Shown here: in pieces, positions 45,866 to 54,709 of the stretch
Numbering within the stretch: position 1 is the first letter of the stretch
How the letters are laid out: each line of letters begins with the position of its first letter
Assembly: GCA_947498155.1 (NCBI GenBank)
Contig: CANMJD010000001.1
Span: forward strand, 1,178,001 to 1,242,000
DNA length: 64,000 nucleotides
DNA from: an uncultured Pseudoruegeria sp.
Lineage (GTDB): Bacteria > Pseudomonadota > Alphaproteobacteria > Rhodobacterales > Rhodobacteraceae
Direction: 5' to 3'
Notes under the pieces: generated by a model
Seen by the model: the letters and a program-made list of their open reading frames with translations, nothing else
What the model was told of the DNA's origin: nothing
The model's database searches: none
Position numbers and translations under genes: made by a program

Positions 45866-48526
45866 ATGAGTGGTCAGACCCCTGACATCGACCCCGTTGA
45901 ATCACAGGAATGGCAGGAAGCCATTGAAGATGTGATCGAACGCGACGGCGCGAACCGCGCCCATTTCTTGCTTGATAAAGCGGTGCAACAAGCCCGCGCC
46001 GCCGGTGCAAACCTGCCGTTTTCAGCAACAACCCCCTATCAGAACACCATTCCGACCGATGATCAGCTGGATTTCCCCGGTGATATGGAAATGGAATGGC
46101 GCATCCGCACCATCAACCGTTGGAACGCTATGGCGACGGTTGTGCGCCGTAACAAAGAAAGCAGCGAATACGGCGGGCATATCGCCTCTTTCGCTTCGTC
46201 GGCGGTGATGTATGACATCGGTCTCAACCACTTCTGGCGCTCCAAATCCGCTATCCACGGCGGCGATCTGGTCTTTTTCCAAGGCCATGTGATCCCGGGC
46301 ATTTATGCGCGGTCCTTCATGGAAGGGCGCATCAGCGAAGAAGAGCTGTTGAACTTCCGTTCCGAGGTCGACGGCAAAGGGCTTTCGTCCTATCCGCACC
46401 CTTGGCTGATGCCGGATTACTGGCAGTTCCCCACCGTATCCATGGGTCTTGGCCCCCTGATGGCGATCTATCAGGCGCGGTTCATGAAATACATGCATAA
46501 CCGTGGTCTCATCGACATGGCCGACCGTAAGGTCTGGTGCTTCCTTGGCGATGGCGAAATGGACGAACCCGAAAGCCGGGGTGCGATCGATCTGGCAGCC
46601 CGCGAAGGCCTTGATAACCTGATCTTCGTGATCAACTGCAACCTGCAACGCCTTGACGGCCCCGTACGCGGCAACGGCAAGATCGTTCAGGAACTGGAAG
46701 GTGACTTCCGCGGTGCCGGTTGGAACGTGATCAAACTTCTTTGGGGCAAAGGCTGGGACGAACTGCTTGAAAAAGACACAAGCGGTCGTTTGCGTCAGTT
46801 GATGGATGAAACCGTTGATGGCGACTACCAGACCTTCAAATCCAAAGATGGCGCCTACATCCGCGAACATTTCTTTGGCAAATATCCGGAAACGGCCGAA
46901 TTGGTCAAAGACTGGTCGGACGAGCAAATCTGGTCCCTGCGCCGCGGCGGTCATGACCCGCAGAAAGTCTATACTGCGTTCAAAACTGCAAGCGATACCA
47001 AAGGCCAGCCAAGCTGCCTGTTGATCAAGACGGTCAAAGGGCATGGCATGGGCACGGCCGGTGAAGGCCAGAACACCACCCACCAGCAGAAAAAGCTGAA
47101 CGAAGAGCAATTGCGCGCCTTCCGCGACCGGTTCAACATTCCGGTAAGCGACGAAGACGTCGGCAAAGCCCCCTTTGTGGCGCTGAACAACGCGCAGAAA
47201 GCCTATCTGGCGGACCGCCGCAAAGCGCTTGGCGGGGCCTTCCCTGTACGCCATCACGAAATGGAAAGCCTCGAAATTCCGGCGTTGTCCAAATTCGAAG
47301 GCCAGCTCAAAAGCACTGGCGAGCGTGAAATCTCTACCACTATGGCCTTTGTCCGTATCCTGACCACGCTGTTGCGCGACAAGAAAATCGGCAAACAAGT
47401 GGTGCCGATCGTACCGGATGAAAGCCGTACTTTCGGGATGGAAGGCCTGTTCCGCTCTGCGGGTATCTACAACCCGCTGGGTCAGAACTACACGCCTCAG
47501 GATGCTGACCAGATGTCTTTCTACAAAGAAAGCGTGGACGGTCAGGTTCTACAGGAAGGCATCAACGAAGCCGGGGCCATGGCCGACTGGATTGCGGCGG
47601 CGACGTCCTATTCCAATCACGGCGTACCGATGATTCCCTTCTTCATCTACTATTCGATGTTCGGCTTCCAGCGGATCGGCGATTTGGCTTGGGCCGCAGG
47701 CGACAGCCGTGCCCGTGGCTTTATGCTCGGCGGCACTGCGGGGCGTACAACCCTGAACGGCGAAGGTCTGCAGCACGAAGATGGCCACAGCCATATTCTG
47801 GCGGGCACAATCCCGAACTGCATCAGCTATGACCCGACTTTCAGCTATGAAGTCGCCGTCATCGTGCATCACGGCTTGCAGCGCATGTATGTGGATCAGG
47901 AAGATGTATATTTCTACCTGACACTGATGAACGAAAACTACAGCCACCCCGATATGCCCATGGGCGTTGAGGAAGGTATCATCAAAGGTCTGTACCCGTT
48001 CAGCAAAGTCACCAAGCCGACCAAGAAGCACGTCAACCTGATGGGCTCCGGCACGATCCTTGTGCAGGCGCTGAAGGCGGCTGAATTGCTCAAAGAGGAC
48101 TTTGGCGTCACCAGTGACATCTGGTCCGCGACAAGCCTGAACGAGTTGGCCCGCGACGGTCAGGATGCAGAACGGCACAACCGTCTGAATCCGCTGGACA
48201 CACCGCGTAAACCCTATGTCACCGAACAGTTGGAAGGCACCAAAGGCCCGATCATCTGTGCAACCGACTACATGAAGAACTACGCCGAACAGATCAGGGC
48301 CTATATCCCTGCCGGTCAACGCTTCTCGGTTCTGGGGACGGACGGTTTTGGCCGGTCTGACAGCCGCGTTAACCTGCGCCGCTTCTTTGAAGTGGATGCC
48401 AATCACATCGCAGCAGCCGCGATGGTCGATCTTTACCGCGAAGGTGCGGTGACCAAGAAAGACCTAGAAGCCGCTCTGAAAAAATATGACATCGACGGCG
48501 CAAAGCCGAACCCGCGGCTCGTGTAA
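45866..48526 (+). CDS. aceE: Pyruvate dehydrogenase E1, homodimeric type
   Basis: An 886-residue E1 of the homodimeric AceE type (the E. coli enzyme has 887). The thiamine diphosphate motif runs from GDGEMDEPES to NCNLQRLDGPVRG, and the C-terminal part has VPIVPDESRTFGMEGLF and GTDGFGRSDSR. It decarboxylates pyruvate and acetylates the E2 lipoyl group. GGAGGACAAAATACA precedes the ATG. Most alphaproteobacteria instead use a two-gene alpha/beta E1, so this type is noteworthy here. Confidence 0.96.
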   Translation: MSGQTPDIDPVESQEWQEAIEDVIERDGANRAHFLLDKAVQQARAAGANLPFSATTPYQNTIPTDDQLDFPGDMEMEWRIRTINRWNAMATVVRRNKESSEYGGHIASFASSAVMYDIGLNHFWRSKSAIHGGDLVFFQGHVIPGIYARSFMEGRISEEELLNFRSEVDGKGLSSYPHPWLMPDYWQFPTVSMGLGPLMAIYQARFMKYMHNRGLIDMADRKVWCFLGDGEMDEPESRGAIDLAAREGLDNLIFVINCNLQRLDGPVRGNGKIVQELEGDFRGAGWNVIKLLWGKGWDELLEKDTSGRLRQLMDETVDGDYQTFKSKDGAYIREHFFGKYPETAELVKDWSDEQIWSLRRGGHDPQKVYTAFKTASDTKGQPSCLLIKTVKGHGMGTAGEGQNTTHQQKKLNEEQLRAFRDRFNIPVSDEDVGKAPFVALNNAQKAYLADRRKALGGAFPVRHHEMESLEIPALSKFEGQLKSTGEREISTTMAFVRILTTLLRDKKIGKQVVPIVPDESRTFGMEGLFRSAGIYNPLGQNYTPQDADQMSFYKESVDGQVLQEGINEAGAMADWIAAATSYSNHGVPMIPFFIYYSMFGFQRIGDLAWAAGDSRARGFMLGGTAGRTTLNGEGLQHEDGHSHILAGTIPNCISYDPTFSYEVAVIVHHGLQRMYVDQEDVYFYLTLMNENYSHPDMPMGVEEGIIKGLYPFSKVTKPTKKHVNLMGSGTILVQALKAAELLKEDFGVTSDIWSATSLNELARDGQDAERHNRLNPLDTPRKPYVTEQLEGTKGPIICATDYMKNYAEQIRAYIPAGQRFSVLGTDGFGRSDSRVNLRRFFEVDANHIAAAAMVDLYREGAVTKKDLEAALKKYDIDGAKPNPRLV

Positions 48527-48547
48527 GCCGAAGGAGGAGATAAAGAC

Positions 48548-49810
48548 ATGACAGTAGAAGTAAAAGTCCCCGATATCGGCGATTTCGATAGTGTACCCGT
48601 GGTCAGCATTCTGGTCGAAGTGGGTGACGTGATTGCAATCGAAGACCCGATTGTCGAACTGGAAAGCGACAAAGCCACGATGGAGGTTCCCTCCTCTGCC
48701 GCTGGTAAAGTGCTGGAAATCAAAGTTGCCGAAGGCGATGACGTTTCCGAAGGCTCGCTTTTGATCATCGTTGAGGCCGATGGCGCCGCTGCGGCACCGG
48801 CAGCAGCACCCGCCGCCGCCCCTGCAGCAGCACCAGCAGCGGCCGCACCAGCGCCAGCAGCGGCCCCTGCCCCTGTGACCGATGCCGGTTTTGGCAAAGC
48901 CCACGCCTCGCCATCGGTGCGGGCCTTTGCCCGTACCCTTGAAATTGATCTGGGCGCCTTGAACGGTTCGGGTCGCAAAGGCCGCATCCTGCGCGAAGAC
49001 GTGATGAAGGCGTTCAAAGCAACCTCTGCGCCTGCAGGTGCTGCCGCTGGTGGTGCTCAGGGTGGCATGGGCATCCCGCCGATCCCTGTCGTTGATTTCA
49101 GCAAATTCGGCCCTGTCGAAGATGTGGAAATGTCCCGGATCAAAAAGATCTCTGGCCCGTCCCTGCACCGTGCATGGCTGAATATTCCCCATGTTACCGT
49201 GGATGAAGAAGCCGACATCACCGAACTGGATGCCTACCGCAAACAGCTCGACACCGCCGCCAAAGAACAAGGCTACCGTGTCACCCTGCTGAGCTTTATG
49301 ATCAAAGCCGCCGTTTCAGCGTTGAAGGAGCACTGGGAAGTAAACTCCTCGCTGCATCCAGATGGCGACAAGCTGATCAAAAAGAATTTCTACAACATCG
49401 GCTTTGCGGCAGATACGCCCAACGGGCTGATGGTGCCGGTGATCAAAGATGCGGATCGCAAAGGCATCATCGAGATTTCCAAAGAACTGGGATCGCTCTC
49501 ACTGGCCGCCCGTGAAGGTAAACTGAAAGGCCCTGACATGCAGGGCGCGACGTTCACCATTTCGTCGCTGGGCGGTATTGGCGGCACGGGTTTCACCCCG
49601 ATTGTCAACGCCCCCGAAGTTGCGATCCTTGGTCTGACTCGCGCCAAAATGGCACCGGTTTGGGATAAGAACACCGAAACCTTTGTGCCGCGCCTGATGC
49701 AGCCTTTGTCGCTGTCTTTTGACCACCGCGCGATTGATGGTGCCCTTGGTGCCCGCTTCAATGCGTCCTTGAAACACCTGCTTGGCGATGTGCGCCGGTT
49801 GATGCTGTAA
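48548..49810 (+). CDS. aceF: Pyruvate dehydrogenase E2, dihydrolipoyl acetyltransferase
   Basis: A 420-residue E2 with one lipoyl domain (1-75, lipoyl lysine in ESDKATMEVPS), an Ala/Pro-rich linker (about 80-115), a peripheral subunit-binding domain (ASPSVRAFARTLEIDL) and the catalytic core ending in SFDHRAIDGALGARF, which holds the HxxxDG motif. It is shorter than E. coli AceF, which has three lipoyl domains. It is the core of the complex with AceE and the E3 encoded next. Confidence 0.95.
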   Translation: MTVEVKVPDIGDFDSVPVVSILVEVGDVIAIEDPIVELESDKATMEVPSSAAGKVLEIKVAEGDDVSEGSLLIIVEADGAAAAPAAAPAAAPAAAPAAAAPAPAAAPAPVTDAGFGKAHASPSVRAFARTLEIDLGALNGSGRKGRILREDVMKAFKATSAPAGAAAGGAQGGMGIPPIPVVDFSKFGPVEDVEMSRIKKISGPSLHRAWLNIPHVTVDEEADITELDAYRKQLDTAAKEQGYRVTLLSFMIKAAVSALKEHWEVNSSLHPDGDKLIKKNFYNIGFAADTPNGLMVPVIKDADRKGIIEISKELGSLSLAAREGKLKGPDMQGATFTISSLGGIGGTGFTPIVNAPEVAILGLTRAKMAPVWDKNTETFVPRLMQPLSLSFDHRAIDGALGARFNASLKHLLGDVRRLML

Positions 49811-49823
49811 GGAGCGCTGAAAC

Positions 49824-51566
49824 ATGGAAGTAAAAGTACCTGATATTGGTGATTTCGACGCGGTTCCTGTGGTCAGCATTCTGGTTGAAGTTGGCGACAC
49901 TGTCGCCGCCGAAGACCCGCTGATCGAATTGGAAAGCGATAAAGCCACGATGGAAGTGCCATCGCCAGCGGCGGGGATTGTTGCCTCTATTGCCGTGGCT
50001 GAGGGCGATAATGTATCCGAGGGCAGCCTGATCCTGACGCTGGAGGCCGCCGAAGGCGACGCACCAGCAGAAGACAGCAAACCCACTGCCGCTGCGGCCC
50101 CTGCTGCGCCTGCGGCTGTGGCTGCAACCGGCACGGCCTCCGGTGCCGGTGACATTCACGGCGAAGTCGTCGTGCTGGGCTCTGGACCGGGCGGCTACAC
50201 GGCTGCTTTCCGGGCGGCGGATCTGGGCAAAAAGGTCGTGCTGATCGAAAAGCACAGCCGTCTGGGCGGTGTTTGTCTGAACGTCGGCTGTATTCCGTCC
50301 AAAGCCCTGTTGCACGCGGCCAAGGTCATCACCGAAGCCGAGGAAATGGGCGAGCACGGCATTAGCTTTTCCAAACCCAAAATCGATCTGGACTCCTTGC
50401 GCAGTTGGAAAGACAGCGTTGTTGGCCAGCTTACCGGCGGTTTGCAAGGGCTTGCCAAAGGGCGCAAAGTCACCGTGGTGAACGGCTATGGCCGCTTTAC
50501 CGGCCCCAATATGATCGAAGTGCAAACCGACGATGGCATCAAAACCGTCAGCTTTGATAATTGTATCATCGCGGCGGGCTCTGTGCCGGTTGATCTGCCC
50601 TTTATCCCCCATGACGATGACCGTGTCATCGACAGCACCGGCGCGCTGGAACTGGCCGATGTGCCAAAACGCCTGCTGGTTCTGGGTGGCGGGATCATCG
50701 GTCTGGAAATGGCCACGGTCTATGATTCCCTTGGCACGGATGTGACCGTGGTAGAGCTGATGGATCAGATCATTCCGGGGGCGGATAAAGACATCGCCAA
50801 ACCGCTGCATAAACGCATCGAAAGCCGGTATGAAAAGATCATGCTGAAAACCAAGGTAACGGCCGTTGAAGCGCAGAAAAAGGGGCTGAAGGTCACCTTT
50901 GAAGACGACAAAGGCGAAACCTTCACCGATACGTTCGACAAGCTTCTGGTTTCTGTGGGCCGCAAACCCAATGGCAAACTGATTGATGCCGATAAAGCGG
51001 GCGTTGCGGTGGATGATCGCGGCTTTATCGCGGTCGACAACCAACAGCGCACTGGCGTGCCGCATATCTTTGCGATTGGCGATGTGGTCGGGCAACCGAT
51101 GCTCGCCCATAAAGCCGTGCACGAAGGCAAAGTCGCCGCCGAAGTCTGTGCGGGTCACAAGCGTTTCTTTGACGCCAAGATTATCCCGTCGGTTGCCTAT
51201 ACTGATCCCGAGGTCGCTTGGGTCGGTCTGACCGAAACCCAGGCCAAAGCCGAGGGCATCAAGGTCGGCAAAGGCGTCTTCCCATGGGCCGCGTCCGGTC
51301 GTTCCTTGTCGTTGGGGCGTTCGGAAGGCATCACCAAGCTGATCTTTGACGAAAGCGATGATCGTGTGATCGGGGCTGGCATTGTCGGGCCGAATGCAGG
51401 TGATCTGATCGCCGAAGTCGCGCTGGCAATTGAGATGGGCGCTGATGCGGTCGATCTGGGTCACACCATCCACCCGCACCCGACCCTGTCGGAAACTGTG
51501 AACTTTGCCGCAGAAATGTTCGAAGGCACCATCACGGACCTGATGCCGCCTAAGCGCAAAAAGTAA
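49824..51566 (+). CDS. lpd: Dihydrolipoamide dehydrogenase (E3) with N-terminal lipoyl domain
   Basis: A 580-residue fusion: residues 1-75 are a lipoyl domain almost identical to that of the E2 (ESDKATMEVPS again), then an Ala/Pro linker, then a full flavoprotein disulfide reductase. The redox pair is in GGVCLNVGCIPSK, the NAD loop in GGGIIGLEMATVYDSLG, the FAD segment in FAIGDVVGQPMLAHKA and the C-terminal catalytic base in HTIHPHPTLSE. Lipoyl-E3 fusions occur with AceE-type complexes, for example in beta-proteobacteria and Neisseria. It reoxidises dihydrolipoyl groups with NAD+. Confidence 0.96.
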   Translation: MEVKVPDIGDFDAVPVVSILVEVGDTVAAEDPLIELESDKATMEVPSPAAGIVASIAVAEGDNVSEGSLILTLEAAEGDAPAEDSKPTAAAAPAAPAAVAATGTASGAGDIHGEVVVLGSGPGGYTAAFRAADLGKKVVLIEKHSRLGGVCLNVGCIPSKALLHAAKVITEAEEMGEHGISFSKPKIDLDSLRSWKDSVVGQLTGGLQGLAKGRKVTVVNGYGRFTGPNMIEVQTDDGIKTVSFDNCIIAAGSVPVDLPFIPHDDDRVIDSTGALELADVPKRLLVLGGGIIGLEMATVYDSLGTDVTVVELMDQIIPGADKDIAKPLHKRIESRYEKIMLKTKVTAVEAQKKGLKVTFEDDKGETFTDTFDKLLVSVGRKPNGKLIDADKAGVAVDDRGFIAVDNQQRTGVPHIFAIGDVVGQPMLAHKAVHEGKVAAEVCAGHKRFFDAKIIPSVAYTDPEVAWVGLTETQAKAEGIKVGKGVFPWAASGRSLSLGRSEGITKLIFDESDDRVIGAGIVGPNAGDLIAEVALAIEMGADAVDLGHTIHPHPTLSETVNFAAEMFEGTITDLMPPKRKK

Positions 51567-51593
51567 CGCGCCACGGCAAATCCAAACAAAACA

Positions 51594-51623
51594 GGGCGTC
51601 GCTACACAGCGGCGCCCCTTTTT
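51594..51623 (+). terminator. Terminator of the phaB-pdh operon
   Basis: GGGCGTCGC (51594-51602) pairs with GCGGCGCCC (51609-51617) with one wobble, loop of 6, then C and TTTTT. It is a standard intrinsic terminator 27 bases after lpd and just before the convergent end of otnI. Confidence 0.88.
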
Positions 51624-51644
51624 ATACCGGAACCCTTAAAAGGG

Positions 51645-52412
51645 TTATGCCGTCAGGTATTTCTCCATCCAGCCCAGCGTCTCAGCTGTGGGACCGACGG
51701 GTTTGTATTCCGCCCCCAGAGGCGCGGAATATCCGATCGCCGCCAGATGGGCGAAGATATGATCAAAATTGACCTCTCCGTGATCCGGTGCGCCGCGATC
51801 CGGCACAGAGGCAAATTGCACGTGGCCGATGATCGGCATCAGGTCCTGCACCCGATGGCTTAGATCCCCCTCCATCAGTTGAACATGGTAACAATCAAAC
51901 ATCAGCTTCAGATTGTCATGCCCCAGACCGGTAATGATGTCCTTTGCCTGCGTCGTGGTTTGCAGGAAATAGCCCGGCGCATCATAGCGGTTCAGCGGTT
52001 CAATCAGGATGGTGATCCCCAACGGGGCTGCTTGCTGGCAGGCATAGTCCAAATTCGCCGCAAAACAGGCCGCCGCGGCCTCGCCTTGGGCAAAACCGGC
52101 CATCACATGCACATTCGGCACCTTCAACGCCGACGCATAGGCCAGGGCTTCGTCGATGGCCGCGCGAGCATCGGCTTCGCGCCCCGCAAGAGCCGAAAGC
52201 CCGTTTTCGCCGCCAGCCACATCGCCGCGGCGGGTGTTTAACCCGAGCATCGGCAGGCCTGTCTCCGTCAGCGCCTTTGCCACATCGGTCACAGGCGTGT
52301 CATAGGGCCAATGGCATTCTACCGCGTCAAATCCGGCAGATTTGGCCGCCCGGATGGCATCGGGCAAGGTAAGCTCGGACCATAAAAATCCTAAATTGGC
52401 AGAAAACATCAT
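51645..52412 (-). CDS. otnI: 2-oxo-tetronate isomerase (OtnI/Hyi family)
   Basis: A 255-residue TIM-barrel isomerase of the hydroxypyruvate isomerase/OtnI family: MFSANLGFLWSELTLPD start, IEPLNRYDAPGYFL with the metal Glu, MFDCYHVQLMEGDL (Asp and His) and GAEYKP at the end (Glu). In the tetronate route it interconverts 2-oxo- and 3-oxo-tetronate. The ATG at 52412 overlaps the otnC stop (ATGA) and has GGAG 8 bases upstream. Last gene of the ltnD operon; hydroxypyruvate isomerase activity is the alternative, but the operon favours OtnI. Confidence 0.88.
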   Translation of the reverse strand: MMFSANLGFLWSELTLPDAIRAAKSAGFDAVECHWPYDTPVTDVAKALTETGLPMLGLNTRRGDVAGGENGLSALAGREADARAAIDEALAYASALKVPNVHVMAGFAQGEAAAACFAANLDYACQQAAPLGITILIEPLNRYDAPGYFLQTTTQAKDIITGLGHDNLKLMFDCYHVQLMEGDLSHRVQDLMPIIGHVQFASVPDRGAPDHGEVNFDHIFAHLAAIGYSAPLGAEYKPVGPTAETLGWMEKYLTA

Positions 52413-53059
52413 CCATCCCACTCCACATCAAATTTCTCGACCAGCCCGTTTATTTGCTCGGCATTCAGGGCACGCGCCTCATAGCCCCGCATCATGATCG
52501 CCAGTCGGGCGGTATCTTCGAGTTCCTCAATCGCGTTGCACGCGGCTTCTACGTCTTTGCCCGCTACCACGGGGCCATGGTTGGCCAGCATGACAGCCGT
52601 GCGTTTGCCCGCAAGTCCACGTACCGCCTCGCCCATGGCCGGATCACCGGGCAGGAAAAACGGCAACAGCTTGACCTTACCCAGCTTCATGATCGCATAG
52701 GGCGTCAGCGGCGGCAGGAAATTATCCGCGTTCACCTCTGGCATCATCGACCAAGCAACCGAATGGCAGCTGTGCAAATGCACCACTGCACCGGCAGAGC
52801 TGCGGGTGTCATAAAAGGCGCTGTGCAGCGGCATTTCCTTGGTCGGCTTATCACCCGAAATCAGCAGCCCCTTGGCGTCAAAACGCGACAAACGCCCAGG
52901 GTCAAGACGCCCAAAGCTGGTGCCCGTCGGAGAGACCAAAAGCCCGCCGTCTTCGGTCCGCGCCGAAATATTGCCGGTGCTCCCCCCCGTTAGACCACGG
53001 TCAAACATGGATTTCGCCAGCAGACAAATCTGCTCTCTTAAGGCGGTTTCGGGGCTCAT
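52409..53059 (-). CDS. otnC: 3-oxo-tetronate 4-phosphate decarboxylase
   Basis: A 216-residue class II aldolase/adducin-fold protein. Metal ligands are seen in VVHLHSCHS, with an acidic residue in the earlier STGNISAR region and NHGPVVAG towards the C-terminus. In tetronate breakdown OtnC decarboxylates 3-oxo-tetronate 4-phosphate to dihydroxyacetone phosphate. Its ATG overlaps the otnK stop by ATGA. Fuculose/ribulose phosphate aldolases share the fold, but otnK and otnI beside it settle the call. Confidence 0.9.
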   Translation of the reverse strand: MSPETALREQICLLAKSMFDRGLTGGSTGNISARTEDGGLLVSPTGTSFGRLDPGRLSRFDAKGLLISGDKPTKEMPLHSAFYDTRSSAGAVVHLHSCHSVAWSMMPEVNADNFLPPLTPYAIMKLGKVKLLPFFLPGDPAMGEAVRGLAGKRTAVMLANHGPVVAGKDVEAACNAIEELEDTARLAIMMRGYEARALNAEQINGLVEKFDVEWDG

Positions 53060-54324
53060 AGGGACTCCAGCTTTTTGAGGGCCGTCACAAAGAAATCAGG
53101 CGCGCCAAAATTGCCGGATTTCAGTGTCAGGGCAATGTCGTGTCCGCCGCTGTTGCAGAATGTCCACGGCACGCCGGGGGCGATTTCTGCGCTAATATCC
53201 AGACGATCGGTTCCCAGCGCCTGAGTCACAGCCCCCGAGGTCTCTCCGCCAGCCACGACAAAGCGGCGTGCGCCCTGATCGCGGGCGGCCAATGCGATTT
53301 TCGCCAAGGCGGCCTCGACAACTTCGCCGGCCTGCCCAACGCCCAATTGCTCTTGAGCGGCGCGCACGGCGTCCGGTTCAGCCGTGGCATAAAACAGCGG
53401 TGCCGCTTGCAAATCCTGCTTTGCCAGCCATGCAAGAGCCCCCTCAGGGCCATCGCTGGCCAGTACCAAAGGATCAAGCCGATATCCCGGCGCATTCGTC
53501 AGATAGGTGGCGACCTGTTTGCGGGTCATCGCCGAACAGCTGCCCGACAGGATAACAGCCGTCTTGGCCAGATCCGGAGTTGTCGGCCCTTTTGCATCGG
53601 CAGAAAGCGTGCCGTCTTTGACATAGAGATCGGGCAAGGGCATGGCCACGGCACTGCCCCCCGTCATCAAGGGCATATCGCGGCAGGCTTTGGCAATCGT
53701 ATAAAGATCCTCATTCGCCACCGCATCCACAACCACATGGGCCACCCCATCGGATGCCAGCGTTTTCAGATGATCCTGCAGGGCAGACACACCAGAGGCG
53801 ACCGTTAACCGGTTGGCAAGGCCGACGGGGGCCGTCACTTGCGGTTCCAGCAGGCGCATCAGGTTACTGTCGCGCATGGGGGTCAAGGGGTGATCCCGCA
53901 TCGGGCTTTCCGCCAGCGGCTGCTCCCCCACAAACAAATTGCCCATAAAGATCGAGCGTCCGTTTTCGGGAAAGGCCGGACAGTAGATCGTTTGCGTGGT
54001 ATTCAGGTCAGCCATCAAGGCTTCGGCCACGGGGCCGATATTGCCGTCCGCGGTGGAATCAAAGGTGGAGCAATATTTCCAGAAAAACCGCTGCGCACCG
54101 GCGGCCTGCAACCACGCCAAAGCCGCACGGGTTTGGGCTACAGCCTCATCGACGGGCGAGGTCCGGCTTTTCAGCGCGATGACCTCAAAGGGGGCGGTAT
54201 CGCTGGGCGGCTCGGTTGGTACACCAATGCGCAAGCGGACATTAACCCCGCTGCGCGCCAAAAGCCCTGCCAAATCCGTGGCGCCAGTGAAATCATCGGC
54301 AATACAGCCTAATACAGTCGTCAT
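53056..54324 (-). CDS. otnK: 3-oxo-tetronate kinase (DUF1537 family)
   Basis: A 422-residue four-carbon acid sugar kinase. The N-terminal CIADDFTGATDLAGLLA and the C-terminal VVAGGETSGAV and FCNSGGHDIALTLKSGNFG are the substrate- and nucleotide-binding signatures of the family. It phosphorylates 3-oxo-tetronate at O4 with ATP. It lies between mgsA (4-base gap) and otnC (ATGA overlap). Confidence 0.92.
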   Translation of the reverse strand: MTTVLGCIADDFTGATDLAGLLARSGVNVRLRIGVPTEPPSDTAPFEVIALKSRTSPVDEAVAQTRAALAWLQAAGAQRFFWKYCSTFDSTADGNIGPVAEALMADLNTTQTIYCPAFPENGRSIFMGNLFVGEQPLAESPMRDHPLTPMRDSNLMRLLEPQVTAPVGLANRLTVASGVSALQDHLKTLASDGVAHVVVDAVANEDLYTIAKACRDMPLMTGGSAVAMPLPDLYVKDGTLSADAKGPTTPDLAKTAVILSGSCSAMTRKQVATYLTNAPGYRLDPLVLASDGPEGALAWLAKQDLQAAPLFYATAEPDAVRAAQEQLGVGQAGEVVEAALAKIALAARDQGARRFVVAGGETSGAVTQALGTDRLDISAEIAPGVPWTFCNSGGHDIALTLKSGNFGAPDFFVTALKKLESL

Positions 54325-54328
54325 GGGA

Positions 54329-54709
54329 TCACCCTTCGTTTGAGAGATTGGCCAAAATGGCGTCAGCCGAGGCCTGATTGATTGCCAGCGGCGTGTTATA
54401 GAGAATTGCCAGCCGCAAGAGTGATTTTACATCAACATCATGGGGCAGCGCCGACAGCGGATCGATGAAAAAGAACAGCGCCGCGAGCCGGTTTTCGGCA
54501 ATCATCGCCCCCAATTGGGCATCCCCGCCTAAGGGACCACTCAGCAGCCGCGTCACCGGCAATCCCGTGCCTTCTTCGATGCGGCCCCCTGTGGTGCCTG
54601 TCGCATAGACGTCGAACCCCTTCAGCGTTTCAGCATTATTCCGGGACCATTTGACCATGTCGTCTTTTCTGGCGTCATGGGCGACCAGCGCGATTGGTCG
54701 TTTATTCAT
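54329..54709 (-). CDS. mgsA: Methylglyoxal synthase
   Basis: A 126-residue protein matching methylglyoxal synthase along its length: IALVAHDARK, YATGTTGG, LSGPLGGDAQ and FFIDPLSALPHDVDVKSLLRLA. Asp12, Asp63 and His90 align with the E. coli catalytic residues Asp20, Asp71 and His98. It converts DHAP to methylglyoxal and phosphate. Its ATG overlaps the ltnD stop (ATGA) and otnK starts 4 bases after its end, so it is translated as part of the operon that makes DHAP. That embedding is unusual. No glyoxalase gene is seen in the window. Confidence 0.93.
   Translation of the reverse strand: MNKRPIALVAHDARKDDMVKWSRNNAETLKGFDVYATGTTGGRIEEGTGLPVTRLLSGPLGGDAQLGAMIAENRLAALFFFIDPLSALPHDVDVKSLLRLAILYNTPLAINQASADAILANLSNEG

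Noticed and set aside
46022-47398. Minus-strand open frame of 458 codons opposite aceE
   Set aside because: Shadow of aceE in a G+C-rich gene; composition is unlike a real protein.
49758-51479. Minus-strand open frame of 573 codons opposite lpd
   Set aside because: Shadow of lpd, which is unmistakable on the plus strand.
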